Shown here piece by piece: positions 28,808 through 36,380 of a stretch of DNA of 62,921 nucleotides. The position numbers and the translations under genes were made by a program. The number at the start of each line of letters is the position of its first letter. Positions within the stretch are counted from its first letter, which is position 1. Source of the DNA: a bacterium (lineage in GTDB: Bacteria > SZUA-79 > Acidulodesulfobacterales > Acidulodesulfobacteraceae); NCBI GenBank assembly GCA_021850985.1, contig JAJZJX010000007.1:1-62921 (forward strand), in the 5' to 3' direction. The notes beneath the pieces are model-generated. The model searched no databases. It was not told the origin of the DNA and saw only the letters and a list, made by a program, of their open reading frames with translations.

Positions 28808-28836
28808 ATAATATTATTCATTTAATCAAAAGTCAA
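28808..28836 (-). promoter_or_regulatory. Sigma70-type promoter of the dcw cluster (mraZ)
   Basis: Minus strand: TTGACT (28836-28831), 17-base spacer, TATTAT (28813-28808). Predicted start near 28801, about 70 bases before the mraZ ATG. Confidence 0.65.
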
Positions 28837-28934
28837 GTAAATTTAAAAATATTTTTTTATTTGTAAAAAAATAGATAAAAAGGGGGAAACAGATGGAGCG
28901 TAGATAATAGAATAAGAGAGCGAATAAATCTGAT

Positions 28935-29852
28935 TTAGGCGAGATACGACGTCAGCCAATCCTTTAAGTGCGTTCTTTTTAATCCTAAAATTTCGTCGTT
29001 TTTTTGCGATTCTTCGTCTGTTTCGCAGATGTTGTCGTGTTTCAGCATCCTAATTTGGTCGGAAGTTACGGGGGCGTTTTTGGATAAAGACGGAAATAAT
29101 TTTTCAATAAAACCAAGGGATTTTTCCGCTATAAACGAAGGCGTATGAATTTTTAATTTCTTAGGCGGGGAAATTTCCATAATTAAATCTATAATTTCTT
29201 CAAAAGTATATATATCGGGACCGCATAAGCGGAAAACCTCGTTTACGGTTTTTTCGTTATACAAGGCATTATTATAAGCTTCGGCTACTGAAAAAACGTC
29301 GATAGGCGCAAATTTGTTTTCGCCGGTTCCTATTATCGGAACAAATGCCCTTGTTTTTACTAAATCGATTATATCGTCGAAAAAACCTGCGTTGTCTCCG
29401 AAAATCAAAGAGGGCTGGAAAACAGTCCATTTCAAACCGGAATTTTTGACGAGCGATTCGCCTTCGTATTTTGTCGAAAAATACTCTGAATCGCCGTGTT
29501 CGGATGCGCCCAGAGCGCTCATATGGATAAACCTGCCTATGCCGTTTTTCTTTGCCAAATCTAATAAAATATTTACATAATCTACGTGAACTTTTTGAAA
29601 GGAAAAACCGTAGGTGCTTCTTATTATGCCTATAAGATTTATTAAGGCGTCGAATTTATTTGCGGATAAAAAAACGTTAACTGCTTCTTCGTCTTCAAGC
29701 GTGCCTTCAAAAACTTCGTATCCTTGTTCCTTTAAGGTAGAAATCTTATTTTTATTGCGCTCTAAAAGCGTTACCGAAGCGCCTGACGACTTAATTTTTT
29801 GAGATACGACGGAACCTACAAAACCCGTGCCGCCTGCAATAAAAACTTTCAT
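28935..29852 (-). CDS. NAD(P)-dependent epimerase/dehydratase, NDUFA9-like atypical SDR
   Basis: Extended short-chain dehydrogenase fold with a Rossmann motif at the N-terminus (FIAGGTGFVGSVVSQKI) and the SDR segments LINLIGIIRSTYG and HMSALGASEHGDSEYFSTKYEGE, where the YxxxK catalytic pair is YFSTK. This pattern matches the complex-I NDUFA9-like atypical SDR group, often described as NAD(P)H-binding proteins of unclear substrate. I use the ATG at 29852, eight bases after AAAAGGAG, rather than the upstream in-frame start at 29885. About 305 residues. Confidence 0.8.
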   Translation of the reverse strand: MKVFIAGGTGFVGSVVSQKIKSSGASVTLLERNKNKISTLKEQGYEVFEGTLEDEEAVNVFLSANKFDALINLIGIIRSTYGFSFQKVHVDYVNILLDLAKKNGIGRFIHMSALGASEHGDSEYFSTKYEGESLVKNSGLKWTVFQPSLIFGDNAGFFDDIIDLVKTRAFVPIIGTGENKFAPIDVFSVAEAYNNALYNEKTVNEVFRLCGPDIYTFEEIIDLIMEISPPKKLKIHTPSFIAEKSLGFIEKLFPSLSKNAPVTSDQIRMLKHDNICETDEESQKNDEILGLKRTHLKDWLTSYLA

Positions 29853-29955
29853 ACTATATACTCCTTTTACGATATAAACCCGCAAATAATAAATAAATAA
29901 ATTATATGATTTAATTATACCATTAATTTTATTTGCGGTATATGTAAAAGTAGTT

Positions 29956-30912
29956 TTATTTTATTTCTTTATAATTGAAATAGTGGTTAGCTTCTATATA
30001 TCTAATAGTTCCGGTTTTAGACCTCATAACTACGGAATGTGTTTTTGCGCCGCCGTGAAAAAATTCCACGCCGTTCAAATAATCGCCGTTAGTTACGCCG
30101 GTTGCGACGAATATCACGTCTCCGGCGGCAAGCTCCTGTATATCGTAAACTTTATTTAAATCTTTTATTCCCATTTTGCGTGCGCGCTCTTTTTCGCCTT
30201 CATTCCTGAAAGCAAGCCTGCCCTGCATATCTCCTCCGACGCATCTTAAAGCGGCAGCGCCGAGAACTCCTTCAGGCGCGCCTCCGGTGCCCATAAGCAC
30301 GTCTATTCCGGAGTCTTCTTTAGCGGTAGCGATAGCTCCGGCAACGTCGCCGTCCTGAATCAGGCGGATTCTTGCTCCGGCTTTTCTGACTTCTTCTATT
30401 AATTCTTTATGTCTTTCACGGTTAAGGATTATAACTGTTAAATCTTCAACATATCTATTCATGGCATCTGCTATCCTGTGAAGATTTTCCGTAGGCGAAA
30501 GATTTATGTCTATTACGCCTTTTGCTTTAGGTCCTACTGCAATTTTCTGCATATAGGTATCAGGCGCGTGAAGAAAGTTTCCGTGGTCACCTATAGCCAT
30601 TACGGCGATAGCGTTTGGCGCGCTTGTAGCCGCCAAAGTAGTTCCTTCTAAAGGATCGACGGCTATATCTACCTTCTGTCCTTTCCCGTTGCCGACTTTT
30701 TCCCCTATATAAAGCATAGGAGCTTCGTCTCTTTCGCCTTCGCCGATAACGATAGTGCCGTCTATATCGATATAATTAAGGGAGTCCCTCATGGATTCGA
30801 CGGCAGCCCTGTCCGCCGCTTTTTCGTCGCCTCTGCCTATAAATCTTGCAACGGATATTGCGGCATGTTCAGTAACCCTGACGAATTCGATAGTCAAAGC
30901 TTTATCGTCCAT
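29956..30912 (-). CDS. glpX: Class II fructose-1,6-bisphosphatase GlpX
   Basis: Irreversible gluconeogenic step converting fructose-1,6-bisphosphate to fructose-6-phosphate. The 318 residues carry the metal and phosphate motifs of the GlpX family: GTIVIGEGERDEAPMLYIGE and AVDPLEGTTLAA, then a VLMGTGGAPEGVLGAAAL motif. A strong GGGGGAGGAG site precedes the ATG, and a good promoter lies at 31015-31043. Next to the carboxylation genes it could direct fixed carbon into sugars. Confidence 0.95.
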   Translation of the reverse strand: MDDKALTIEFVRVTEHAAISVARFIGRGDEKAADRAAVESMRDSLNYIDIDGTIVIGEGERDEAPMLYIGEKVGNGKGQKVDIAVDPLEGTTLAATSAPNAIAVMAIGDHGNFLHAPDTYMQKIAVGPKAKGVIDINLSPTENLHRIADAMNRYVEDLTVIILNRERHKELIEEVRKAGARIRLIQDGDVAGAIATAKEDSGIDVLMGTGGAPEGVLGAAALRCVGGDMQGRLAFRNEGEKERARKMGIKDLNKVYDIQELAAGDVIFVATGVTNGDYLNGVEFFHGGAKTHSVVMRSKTGTIRYIEANHYFNYKEIK

Positions 30913-31014
30913 TATTTCTCCTCCCCCACTATAAGTTATCTATTAGATTTTGTAATGTTTTAAAATGAAGCAGCGCCTTCTTAAAGGTCTATTTGCCTCA
31001 CGTAACCCTAATGA

Positions 31015-31043
31015 ATTATACTACGTTTATCAATATATTTCAA
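31015..31043 (-). promoter_or_regulatory. Sigma70-type promoter of glpX
   Basis: Minus strand: TTGAAA (31043-31038), 17-base spacer, perfect TATAAT (31020-31015). The predicted leader is about 95 bases before the glpX ATG. Confidence 0.6.
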
Positions 31044-31051
31044 TTTAGAAC

Positions 31052-31083
31052 AAGGTGCCTCGGAAAATAAAATCTGACGCCTT
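31052..31083. repeat. Family B hairpin, degenerate, between citryl-CoA lyase gene and glpX
   Basis: AAGGTG (31052-31057) pairs with CGCCTT (31078-31083) with one wobble, enclosing AAAATCTGA, the family B core without the full arm. It lies just after the stop of the citryl-CoA lyase-like gene and could act as its terminator. Confidence 0.45.
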
Positions 31084-31093
31084 TTTCTTTTTA

Positions 31094-31894
31094 TTATTTT
31101 TTAATTTCGCGTTCCGGAACTCCGTCGTATTCGTGAAGATTTGCAGCCAATCTTCGGAAAGGTTTTTCCCTCATCCATTCCTCGAAAACCTGTCCGACGA
31201 GTCCGGCGGAACGGGCGATAATAAAGAAACCCTTGCCGAGCCTGTAATCGAAGCCCATATCCGAAATTATTGCGGCTATACAGCCATCCACGTTAAGCGG
31301 AAGTTTCTGTTCGGGTTTTTTAATTTTAAAATCGTCGGCTATATAAACGGCTAACTTAATAAAATCTCCGCCGAAATTTAAATCTTTGGCTACTTCTAAA
31401 AGCCTTTTAGTTCTCGGATCTACCGTATGAAGTTTATGTCCGTAGCCTGCAAGCCTCTTTTTGTTTTTGAGCGCGTCATCGACTATGTTTGCCGCCATAT
31501 CCTTTATTTCGGATTCTGTAAGTCCGTCCTTACCTTTTAAATAGTCCTGAAACATTTTGGCGGATTTTTCTATTGCGCCTCCGTGAGCATCGCCCAGAGT
31601 CAAAACTCCGGCGGCTACTGCGGCATTAAGCGAATTTCCGCCGGAAAATACCGTTCTTGCGGCAACGGACGAAGGGGCTGCTATGCCGGCATCTATACAG
31701 GAAACGAAAATTGCGTCGAGCATTTTAGCTTCGTTTTGGTTTGGAAGTTCGCCTTTTAAAAGCAGAAAACAGACTTCCGCATAAGATTTATTACCTATTA
31801 GACTATCGAGATTATAACCCCTTATAAGAATTTTGCCGTCCTGATTGGACGTTATAGCGGTTCTCCACTCTTTTTGAGAAACGGTTTCTGGCAT
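31094..31894 (-). CDS. ccl: Citryl-CoA lyase-like protein (citrate-synthase fold, short form)
   Basis: The product is only 266 residues, against about 430 for ordinary citrate synthase, and corresponds to its catalytic part. The citrate-synthase catalytic triad is present: His104 in GDAHGGA, His153 in GYGHKLH and Asp203 in LNVDG. This size and domain content match citryl-CoA lyase (CCL) of Hydrogenobacter-type reductive TCA cycles, which splits citryl-CoA to acetyl-CoA and oxaloacetate. Immediately upstream lie genes similar to both citryl-CoA synthetase subunits, which supports CCL over a truncated citrate synthase. AAGGAG lies ten bases before the ATG. Direction in vivo is inferred. Confidence 0.8.
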   Translation of the reverse strand: MPETVSQKEWRTAITSNQDGKILIRGYNLDSLIGNKSYAEVCFLLLKGELPNQNEAKMLDAIFVSCIDAGIAAPSSVAARTVFSGGNSLNAAVAAGVLTLGDAHGGAIEKSAKMFQDYLKGKDGLTESEIKDMAANIVDDALKNKKRLAGYGHKLHTVDPRTKRLLEVAKDLNFGGDFIKLAVYIADDFKIKKPEQKLPLNVDGCIAAIISDMGFDYRLGKGFFIIARSAGLVGQVFEEWMREKPFRRLAANLHEYDGVPEREIKK

Positions 31895-31949
31895 AAAATC
31901 ATTGCTCCTTATTTTAAAAATTATTTTTAATATTTAAATTTTATTTAAT

Positions 31950-32034
31950 CCGCCTTTATTATAAAATTAAATTTCCCTTAGCTTCGACAAATACATTGAA
32001 GAAACTAAGGGGATATATCAATTTATGAAGGCGG
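31950..32034. repeat. Nested stem-loop element upstream of the citryl-CoA lyase gene
   Basis: CCGCCTT (31950-31956) pairs with AAGGCGG (32028-32034), and inside it CCCTTAG (31975-31981) pairs with CTAAGGG (32005-32011). The outer arm runs straight into the palindrome at 32034-32050. It may be a compound repeat like 15230-15321 or a leader structure of the downstream gene. Confidence 0.5.
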
Positions 32035-32050
32035 CAGAATTGAATTCTGC
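32034..32050. repeat. Family A palindrome between the ccsB-like and ccl genes
   Basis: GCAGAATT-G-AATTCTGC, a perfect palindrome with 8-bp arms, flanked by GCG and GGCAGT as in the copies at 11077 and 60001. Confidence 0.65.
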
Positions 32051-32081
32051 GGCAGTATTAAATATATAAATTCGATAAAAT

Positions 32082-33080
32082 TTATTTTAAAGTACTATAA
32101 AGCGGCTTAACGTCGTCGGAAGAACCGTCTTCAAAGTCTCTTTTGACTCCGAGCGAAATAATCGAGTTTACTAATTCGTGATAAAATTTAGCGACTTTAA
32201 TAGTTCCGGTTTTTTTGCCGACTTCTTCAAGTATCTTTATTTTATTCGTCGCTTTGCCCATACCCCTTTCGACTATAGCTCCCGCATGGCCGAAAGAAAC
32301 GCCTTCGGGCATCATCTCCTGAAAAACGCCGGCTACGAATACTGCAAGCGGCTTAGTATATCCGCCTTTGTCCACAAGCTCTGCGACCTGTTCTTCGTAA
32401 ACGCCGCCCGGTTCTCCCATTATAACGCATGCCTGAACTTTTTTGTCCTTTTCCAATTCGGGAAGAACGTCGGCAAAAGTAGTGCAGGCAATAACGTCTC
32501 CGCCTACGGCAAGAGCCATATAAATTCCAAAGCCTCTTCTTTTAAACATCTCGGAAGTCGTAACGGTAAGCCCGCCGCTTTTTGATAGTACTACTATAGA
32601 GCCGTCCTTAAATGCGATGCTAGGGTCTTTTCCGCCGATAGCTCCGATTCTGCCTACCGAAGGAACGTAGCATCCAAGAGAAGTTCCTCCTACTATCGTA
32701 ACGCCTTTTTCTTTAGCAAATTCGTAAATTATTATAGAATCCCTGATAGGCACGTGTTCGGTAATTATATATATAAGTTTAATGCCGTTGTCTATGAGTT
32801 CATAGACGGCATCCAAAACGGACGTCGGCGGAACGTAAACAAGTCCGGTATTTACGGACTGCTTTAGTTCTTTAACCTTAAGGGCTTCTTTTACTGTATC
32901 GAAAACCGGTACCGGACAGTCGTCCGTAAGTACGGTTCCGCCTTTACCGGGAGTTACTCCGCATTTTACTATGCCCGGAAATAATTTTTCAGATTCGATA
33001 ACGACCTGGGAAGCCTCTCTTCCGGTAATACCTATGACGATAACTCCGGTGCCGTCGTTTAAAAATTTAGTGCCTTTCAT
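32082..33080 (-). CDS. ccsB: Citryl-CoA synthetase small subunit-like / succinyl-CoA ligase alpha-like
   Basis: CoA-ligase alpha subunit with the CoA-binding Rossmann fold (VIVIGITGREASQ) and a ligase domain. The phosphorylated histidine is His265 in GVSFGHAGAI. At 332 residues it is longer than typical SucD (about 290) and matches the Hydrogenobacter CcsB size class. Start ATG at 33080 with GGAG nine bases upstream, chosen over a TTG at 33095. With the beta-like gene upstream and the citryl-CoA lyase-like gene downstream, the likely role is ATP-dependent citrate + CoA to citryl-CoA. Succinyl-CoA synthetase remains the alternative, and conventional annotation would probably say sucD. Confidence 0.72.
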   Translation of the reverse strand: MKGTKFLNDGTGVIVIGITGREASQVVIESEKLFPGIVKCGVTPGKGGTVLTDDCPVPVFDTVKEALKVKELKQSVNTGLVYVPPTSVLDAVYELIDNGIKLIYIITEHVPIRDSIIIYEFAKEKGVTIVGGTSLGCYVPSVGRIGAIGGKDPSIAFKDGSIVVLSKSGGLTVTTSEMFKRRGFGIYMALAVGGDVIACTTFADVLPELEKDKKVQACVIMGEPGGVYEEQVAELVDKGGYTKPLAVFVAGVFQEMMPEGVSFGHAGAIVERGMGKATNKIKILEEVGKKTGTIKVAKFYHELVNSIISLGVKRDFEDGSSDDVKPLYSTLK

Positions 33081-33109
33081 ATAAATAATCTCCAATCAAT
33101 TATTTTAAA

Positions 33110-33140
33110 GGAAAAAGTGTCAGATTAATTTTCCGCAATT
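33110..33140. repeat. Family B hairpin with adjacent family A half-site
   Basis: GGAAAA (33110-33115) and TTTTCC (33129-33134) flank GTGTCAGATTA. It is followed directly by GCAATTCTGTCC, a family A half. It lies between the ccsA-like and ccsB-like genes. Confidence 0.5.
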
Positions 33141-33157
33141 CTGTCCACGTAACAAAT

Positions 33158-34399
33158 TTATATTAAATTTTTAGATTTTAAAATCTCGTGTAATTTTTCA
33201 GGCGCTTCGGTAAGCGGAAGCTCTGAATCGTATATAACGCCTTCTATATCATTTTTTTGGAAGCATTCATAAAGCATTTTTAAACCTTTCTGGTATTCGG
33301 GGCCGCTTCTTCTTACTACCCATATTAAACCTTCCGGAAAAGTTCCTTCTTTTTTCATTTCCTCTATAGCAGATACCAATCCTTCGCCTATCGTTACGTC
33401 TATCCTTGTATTGCTTGCCGTTCCGCCGCATACAAGAACTGCTTTTAAACCGGGCTTGGAAAGTATTATTTTTGAAATTTTATTCATTTTTTCCGCCGGA
33501 GGATTTCCGCCTATATCAGTCAAATTAGCCGGTTTCATTCCCAGCGCGAAAACGGTTTCAGCCGTAATGGTAGAACCGCCGCCTCCGAAAGTCATCATTC
33601 CTATATTTCCGTCTAATTCAACGTAAGAGCCGGCTTTCCCCCTGTGGTCGTCCCTATCTATTAAGTGAGCGGCTTTTTCTCTTTCGGTCAGAGGTCTTCC
33701 CATTGCGCCTCTCGCTGTATATATTTTTGAAGGGGCTATTCTGGCATCGTCGTCTATCATGGTTACGGCGTCGATGGCAAAAACTTTCTGCTTATCGGGA
33801 TTCGCCTTGTCTCCAGCTATTATTAAAGGATTAACTTCTATCAACCTTGCTTCCGAGTTCCAGAATCCTTTATACATGTTTGCTATTACTTCCGACATCT
33901 GCCTCAATACCGGCCTGTCTTCAAGTCCTATTTCAATAAGATATTCCCTGACTTTGTAGGGAAACAGACCTTCGAGCGGATTTATCTCGAAAGTAAATAT
34001 TTTAGAAGGATCCTGCGCCTCGACGTCCATTCCGCCTTCAAGAGAAACTACGAATACCGGACGCCTCGGTTTTGAGGAATATGTAAAACTAACATATAAT
34101 TCCTTGATTATAGAGGCTTTTTCCTGAAGGATTACGCTTACGGGTTTTTCTCCGTAAACCTCGGCTTCCATTAATGCCTGCACATATTCGTTTGCTTCGT
34201 CGCCGTTCTTTGCAAACTTTACTGCGCCCGCTTTGCCTCTTTTGCCTACCAAAACCTGTGATTTTATAACGACTTCGCCGTACTGTTCCACAAAATCTTC
34301 AACGTTCTGTCCCGGATGCTGGACTACTAAATATTTCGGCGTAGGCACGCCGTATTTTTTAAATATGGTATCATAAGTTTCGTATTCGTAAAGCTTCAT
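33158..34399 (-). CDS. ccsA: Citryl-CoA synthetase large subunit-like / succinyl-CoA ligase beta-like
   Basis: ATP-grasp CoA-ligase beta subunit of 413 residues. The N-terminal ATP-grasp part begins YEYETYDTIFKKYGVPTP, with EARLIEVNPLI as the metal-binding region; the C-terminal ligase part has GNIGMMTFGGGGSTIT and TDIGGNPPAEK. It is longer than ordinary SucC (about 388), and the glycine-rich GGGGS and GNPP stretches resemble ATP-citrate lyase / CcsA proteins. Ribosome-binding site GAGG lies six bases before the ATG. The grouping with ccsB-like, ccl-like and isocitrate dehydrogenase genes supports a citrate-cleaving function. Confidence 0.72.
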   Translation of the reverse strand: MKLYEYETYDTIFKKYGVPTPKYLVVQHPGQNVEDFVEQYGEVVIKSQVLVGKRGKAGAVKFAKNGDEANEYVQALMEAEVYGEKPVSVILQEKASIIKELYVSFTYSSKPRRPVFVVSLEGGMDVEAQDPSKIFTFEINPLEGLFPYKVREYLIEIGLEDRPVLRQMSEVIANMYKGFWNSEARLIEVNPLIIAGDKANPDKQKVFAIDAVTMIDDDARIAPSKIYTARGAMGRPLTEREKAAHLIDRDDHRGKAGSYVELDGNIGMMTFGGGGSTITAETVFALGMKPANLTDIGGNPPAEKMNKISKIILSKPGLKAVLVCGGTASNTRIDVTIGEGLVSAIEEMKKEGTFPEGLIWVVRRSGPEYQKGLKMLYECFQKNDIEGVIYDSELPLTEAPEKLHEILKSKNLI

Positions 34400-34442
34400 G
34401 TAAAACCTCGATAAATTAATTAAAAATTGTTTTTTATAACTG

Positions 34443-36356
34443 TTATCCTATGTTCAACAGCGGGTCGTCAGGCGTAATACTATCGCCCACTTTAACATAA
34501 ACCGCTTTAACCGTACCGTCTGCAGCCGCATGTATTTCGTTTTCCATTTTCATAGCTTCGACCATGGCGACCGTCTGCCCTTTCGTTACTTTATCGCCTT
34601 CTTTTACTAGCATTTTGGCGACTTTGCCCGGCATAGGAGCCGTAACGTCTCCGGTTTCGATCCTTCTTTTACCGTTAGACGCGCTTCCCGCAGAGGTTTT
34701 GGAGCCGCCGGCTTTTCCGCCGATTACCGCTTCTACTTTTGGAAAGAGTTGTATTTCTTCTAATTTGCCGCCTACCCTTACATAATATTTTCTCGGTTTG
34801 CCTTCTTCCTGATTCGGCGTTACGCCTTCAATTTTTACGTTAAATTTATCGCCGTGATATGTAACGTCAAACTCAACGGGCGCCGTATTTTCGATAACTC
34901 CTGCGCGTGTTTCTATCATATCTTCGGTGCCCGGCGTAACTTCCGGCGTTTCCAACTGCCCGCTTTCCCTTGCCTTTAAAAATTCCATAGCCTGCAGCGG
35001 GAACAAGACGTAAAGAAGAATATCCTCTTCGGATTTTGCAAGCGAACCGAGTTCTTTAACGGCTTTATCCCATTCGTTTACGTCTGCGCTGTCGCTTGGA
35101 CGCTTTGAGTAATCAGGTTTACCGCCGGGGACCATAATTTTTTCGATAAGCTCTTTTGATACCGGTCCGGGAGGCGTACCGTATTTGCCTTCTATATAAT
35201 CTCTGACTTCTTTTGTTATCATTTTATATCTTTCGCCGGATATAACGTTTAATACGGCCTGAACGCCGACTATTTGAGACGACGGCGTTAAAAGCGGAGG
35301 ATAGCCGAGGTCTCTTTCGACGCTGGGGGTTTCTTTAAGAACGTCTTCCATTTTGTCGATAGCGTTAGCCTCTTTTAACTGGGCGGTCATATTAGAAATC
35401 ATTCCGCCGGGTATTTTATGGATAAGGACTTTAGCGTTAACTCCGCCGTATTCGGTTTCGTATTTTTTATAATTTTTTCTGATAATTCCGGTTAAAGCGG
35501 CTGCCTCTTCCAAGATTTTTAAATCTACGCCGGTATCGTAAGGCGTGCCTTGAAGCGCCGCCACTACACTTTCCGTAGCAGGATGCGAAGAACCGAAAGC
35601 AAGCGGCGACAAAACCGTATCGAGCATATCAACGCCGGCATATATTGCCATCATATGATTCATAATTGCCGTTCCGCTCATATCATGATTATGAAATAAA
35701 ATTTTTATTTTATCCCCTACCTTTTCTTTCATGCCTTTTATTATATTATATGTGTCTAAAGGCATGATAATTCCTGTGGCATCTTTAAATGAAATCCAAT
35801 CCGGTCCTATTTCTAAAAGTTCATCTGCATACTGCATCCATTTCTCATATGTATGAACAGGGCTTTTAGTGTAACTTATTTCGGCATGGCATTCTCCGCC
35901 AAGCTCTTTAATTACCTTACATGCAACTTCAATATTGCGGTTATCGTTTAAAGAATCGAATACCCTGAAAACCGTAATACCGTTTTTAAGAGCTTTTTCT
36001 ACAAACTTGTAAACTACCTTGTCGGCTCTCGGTCTATAACCTACTATACTTTGTCCTCTAAACAGCATCTGAATTTTTGTATTAGGCATAACAGCTTTAA
36101 TTCTTCTAAGTCTTTCCCACGGATCTTCTTTGAGATACCTTAAGCATACATCGTAAGTTGCGCCGCCCCACGCTTCAAAGGCATAAACACCAGCTTTATC
36201 CATTTTTTCGCATAAAGGAAGCAGATCGTCCGTCGTAACCCTCGTAGCTAATTTGCACTGCTGTCCGTCCCTTGCGGTTAAATCGGTAATTAAAATCTTT
36301 TTAGGCTTCGCAATTTCTATCGAGCCTTCCTGCAACATAGTTTCGATATTTTTCAT
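34443..36356 (-). CDS. Biotin-dependent carboxyltransferase/biotin-carrier subunit (CfiA/PycB type)
   Basis: A 637-residue large subunit: TIM-barrel carboxyltransferase domain (about 20-290), conserved PycB-type region (about 300-470) and a C-terminal biotinyl domain with the biotin Lys in VEAMKMENEIHA. The carboxyltransferase start reads DLTARDGQQC, unlike the usual TTLRDAHQS of pyruvate carboxylase. Candidates are 2-oxoglutarate carboxylase CfiA (2-oxoglutarate to oxalosuccinate), pyruvate carboxylase subunit B, or an oxaloacetate decarboxylase alpha chain. No decarboxylase membrane subunit is nearby, and the neighbourhood (isocitrate dehydrogenase, citryl-CoA genes, carbonic anhydrase) favours CfiA, but substrate is not proven by sequence. 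Confidence 0.75.
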   Translation of the reverse strand: MKNIETMLQEGSIEIAKPKKILITDLTARDGQQCKLATRVTTDDLLPLCEKMDKAGVYAFEAWGGATYDVCLRYLKEDPWERLRRIKAVMPNTKIQMLFRGQSIVGYRPRADKVVYKFVEKALKNGITVFRVFDSLNDNRNIEVACKVIKELGGECHAEISYTKSPVHTYEKWMQYADELLEIGPDWISFKDATGIIMPLDTYNIIKGMKEKVGDKIKILFHNHDMSGTAIMNHMMAIYAGVDMLDTVLSPLAFGSSHPATESVVAALQGTPYDTGVDLKILEEAAALTGIIRKNYKKYETEYGGVNAKVLIHKIPGGMISNMTAQLKEANAIDKMEDVLKETPSVERDLGYPPLLTPSSQIVGVQAVLNVISGERYKMITKEVRDYIEGKYGTPPGPVSKELIEKIMVPGGKPDYSKRPSDSADVNEWDKAVKELGSLAKSEEDILLYVLFPLQAMEFLKARESGQLETPEVTPGTEDMIETRAGVIENTAPVEFDVTYHGDKFNVKIEGVTPNQEEGKPRKYYVRVGGKLEEIQLFPKVEAVIGGKAGGSKTSAGSASNGKRRIETGDVTAPMPGKVAKMLVKEGDKVTKGQTVAMVEAMKMENEIHAAADGTVKAVYVKVGDSITPDDPLLNIG

Positions 36357-36380
36357 TTATTTTTATTCCTCCGTTATAAA

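Noticed and set aside
31094-31894. Truncated pseudogene of citrate synthase
   Set aside because: The frame is intact with a good ribosome-binding site, all three catalytic residues are present, and the size and neighbours match citryl-CoA lyase.
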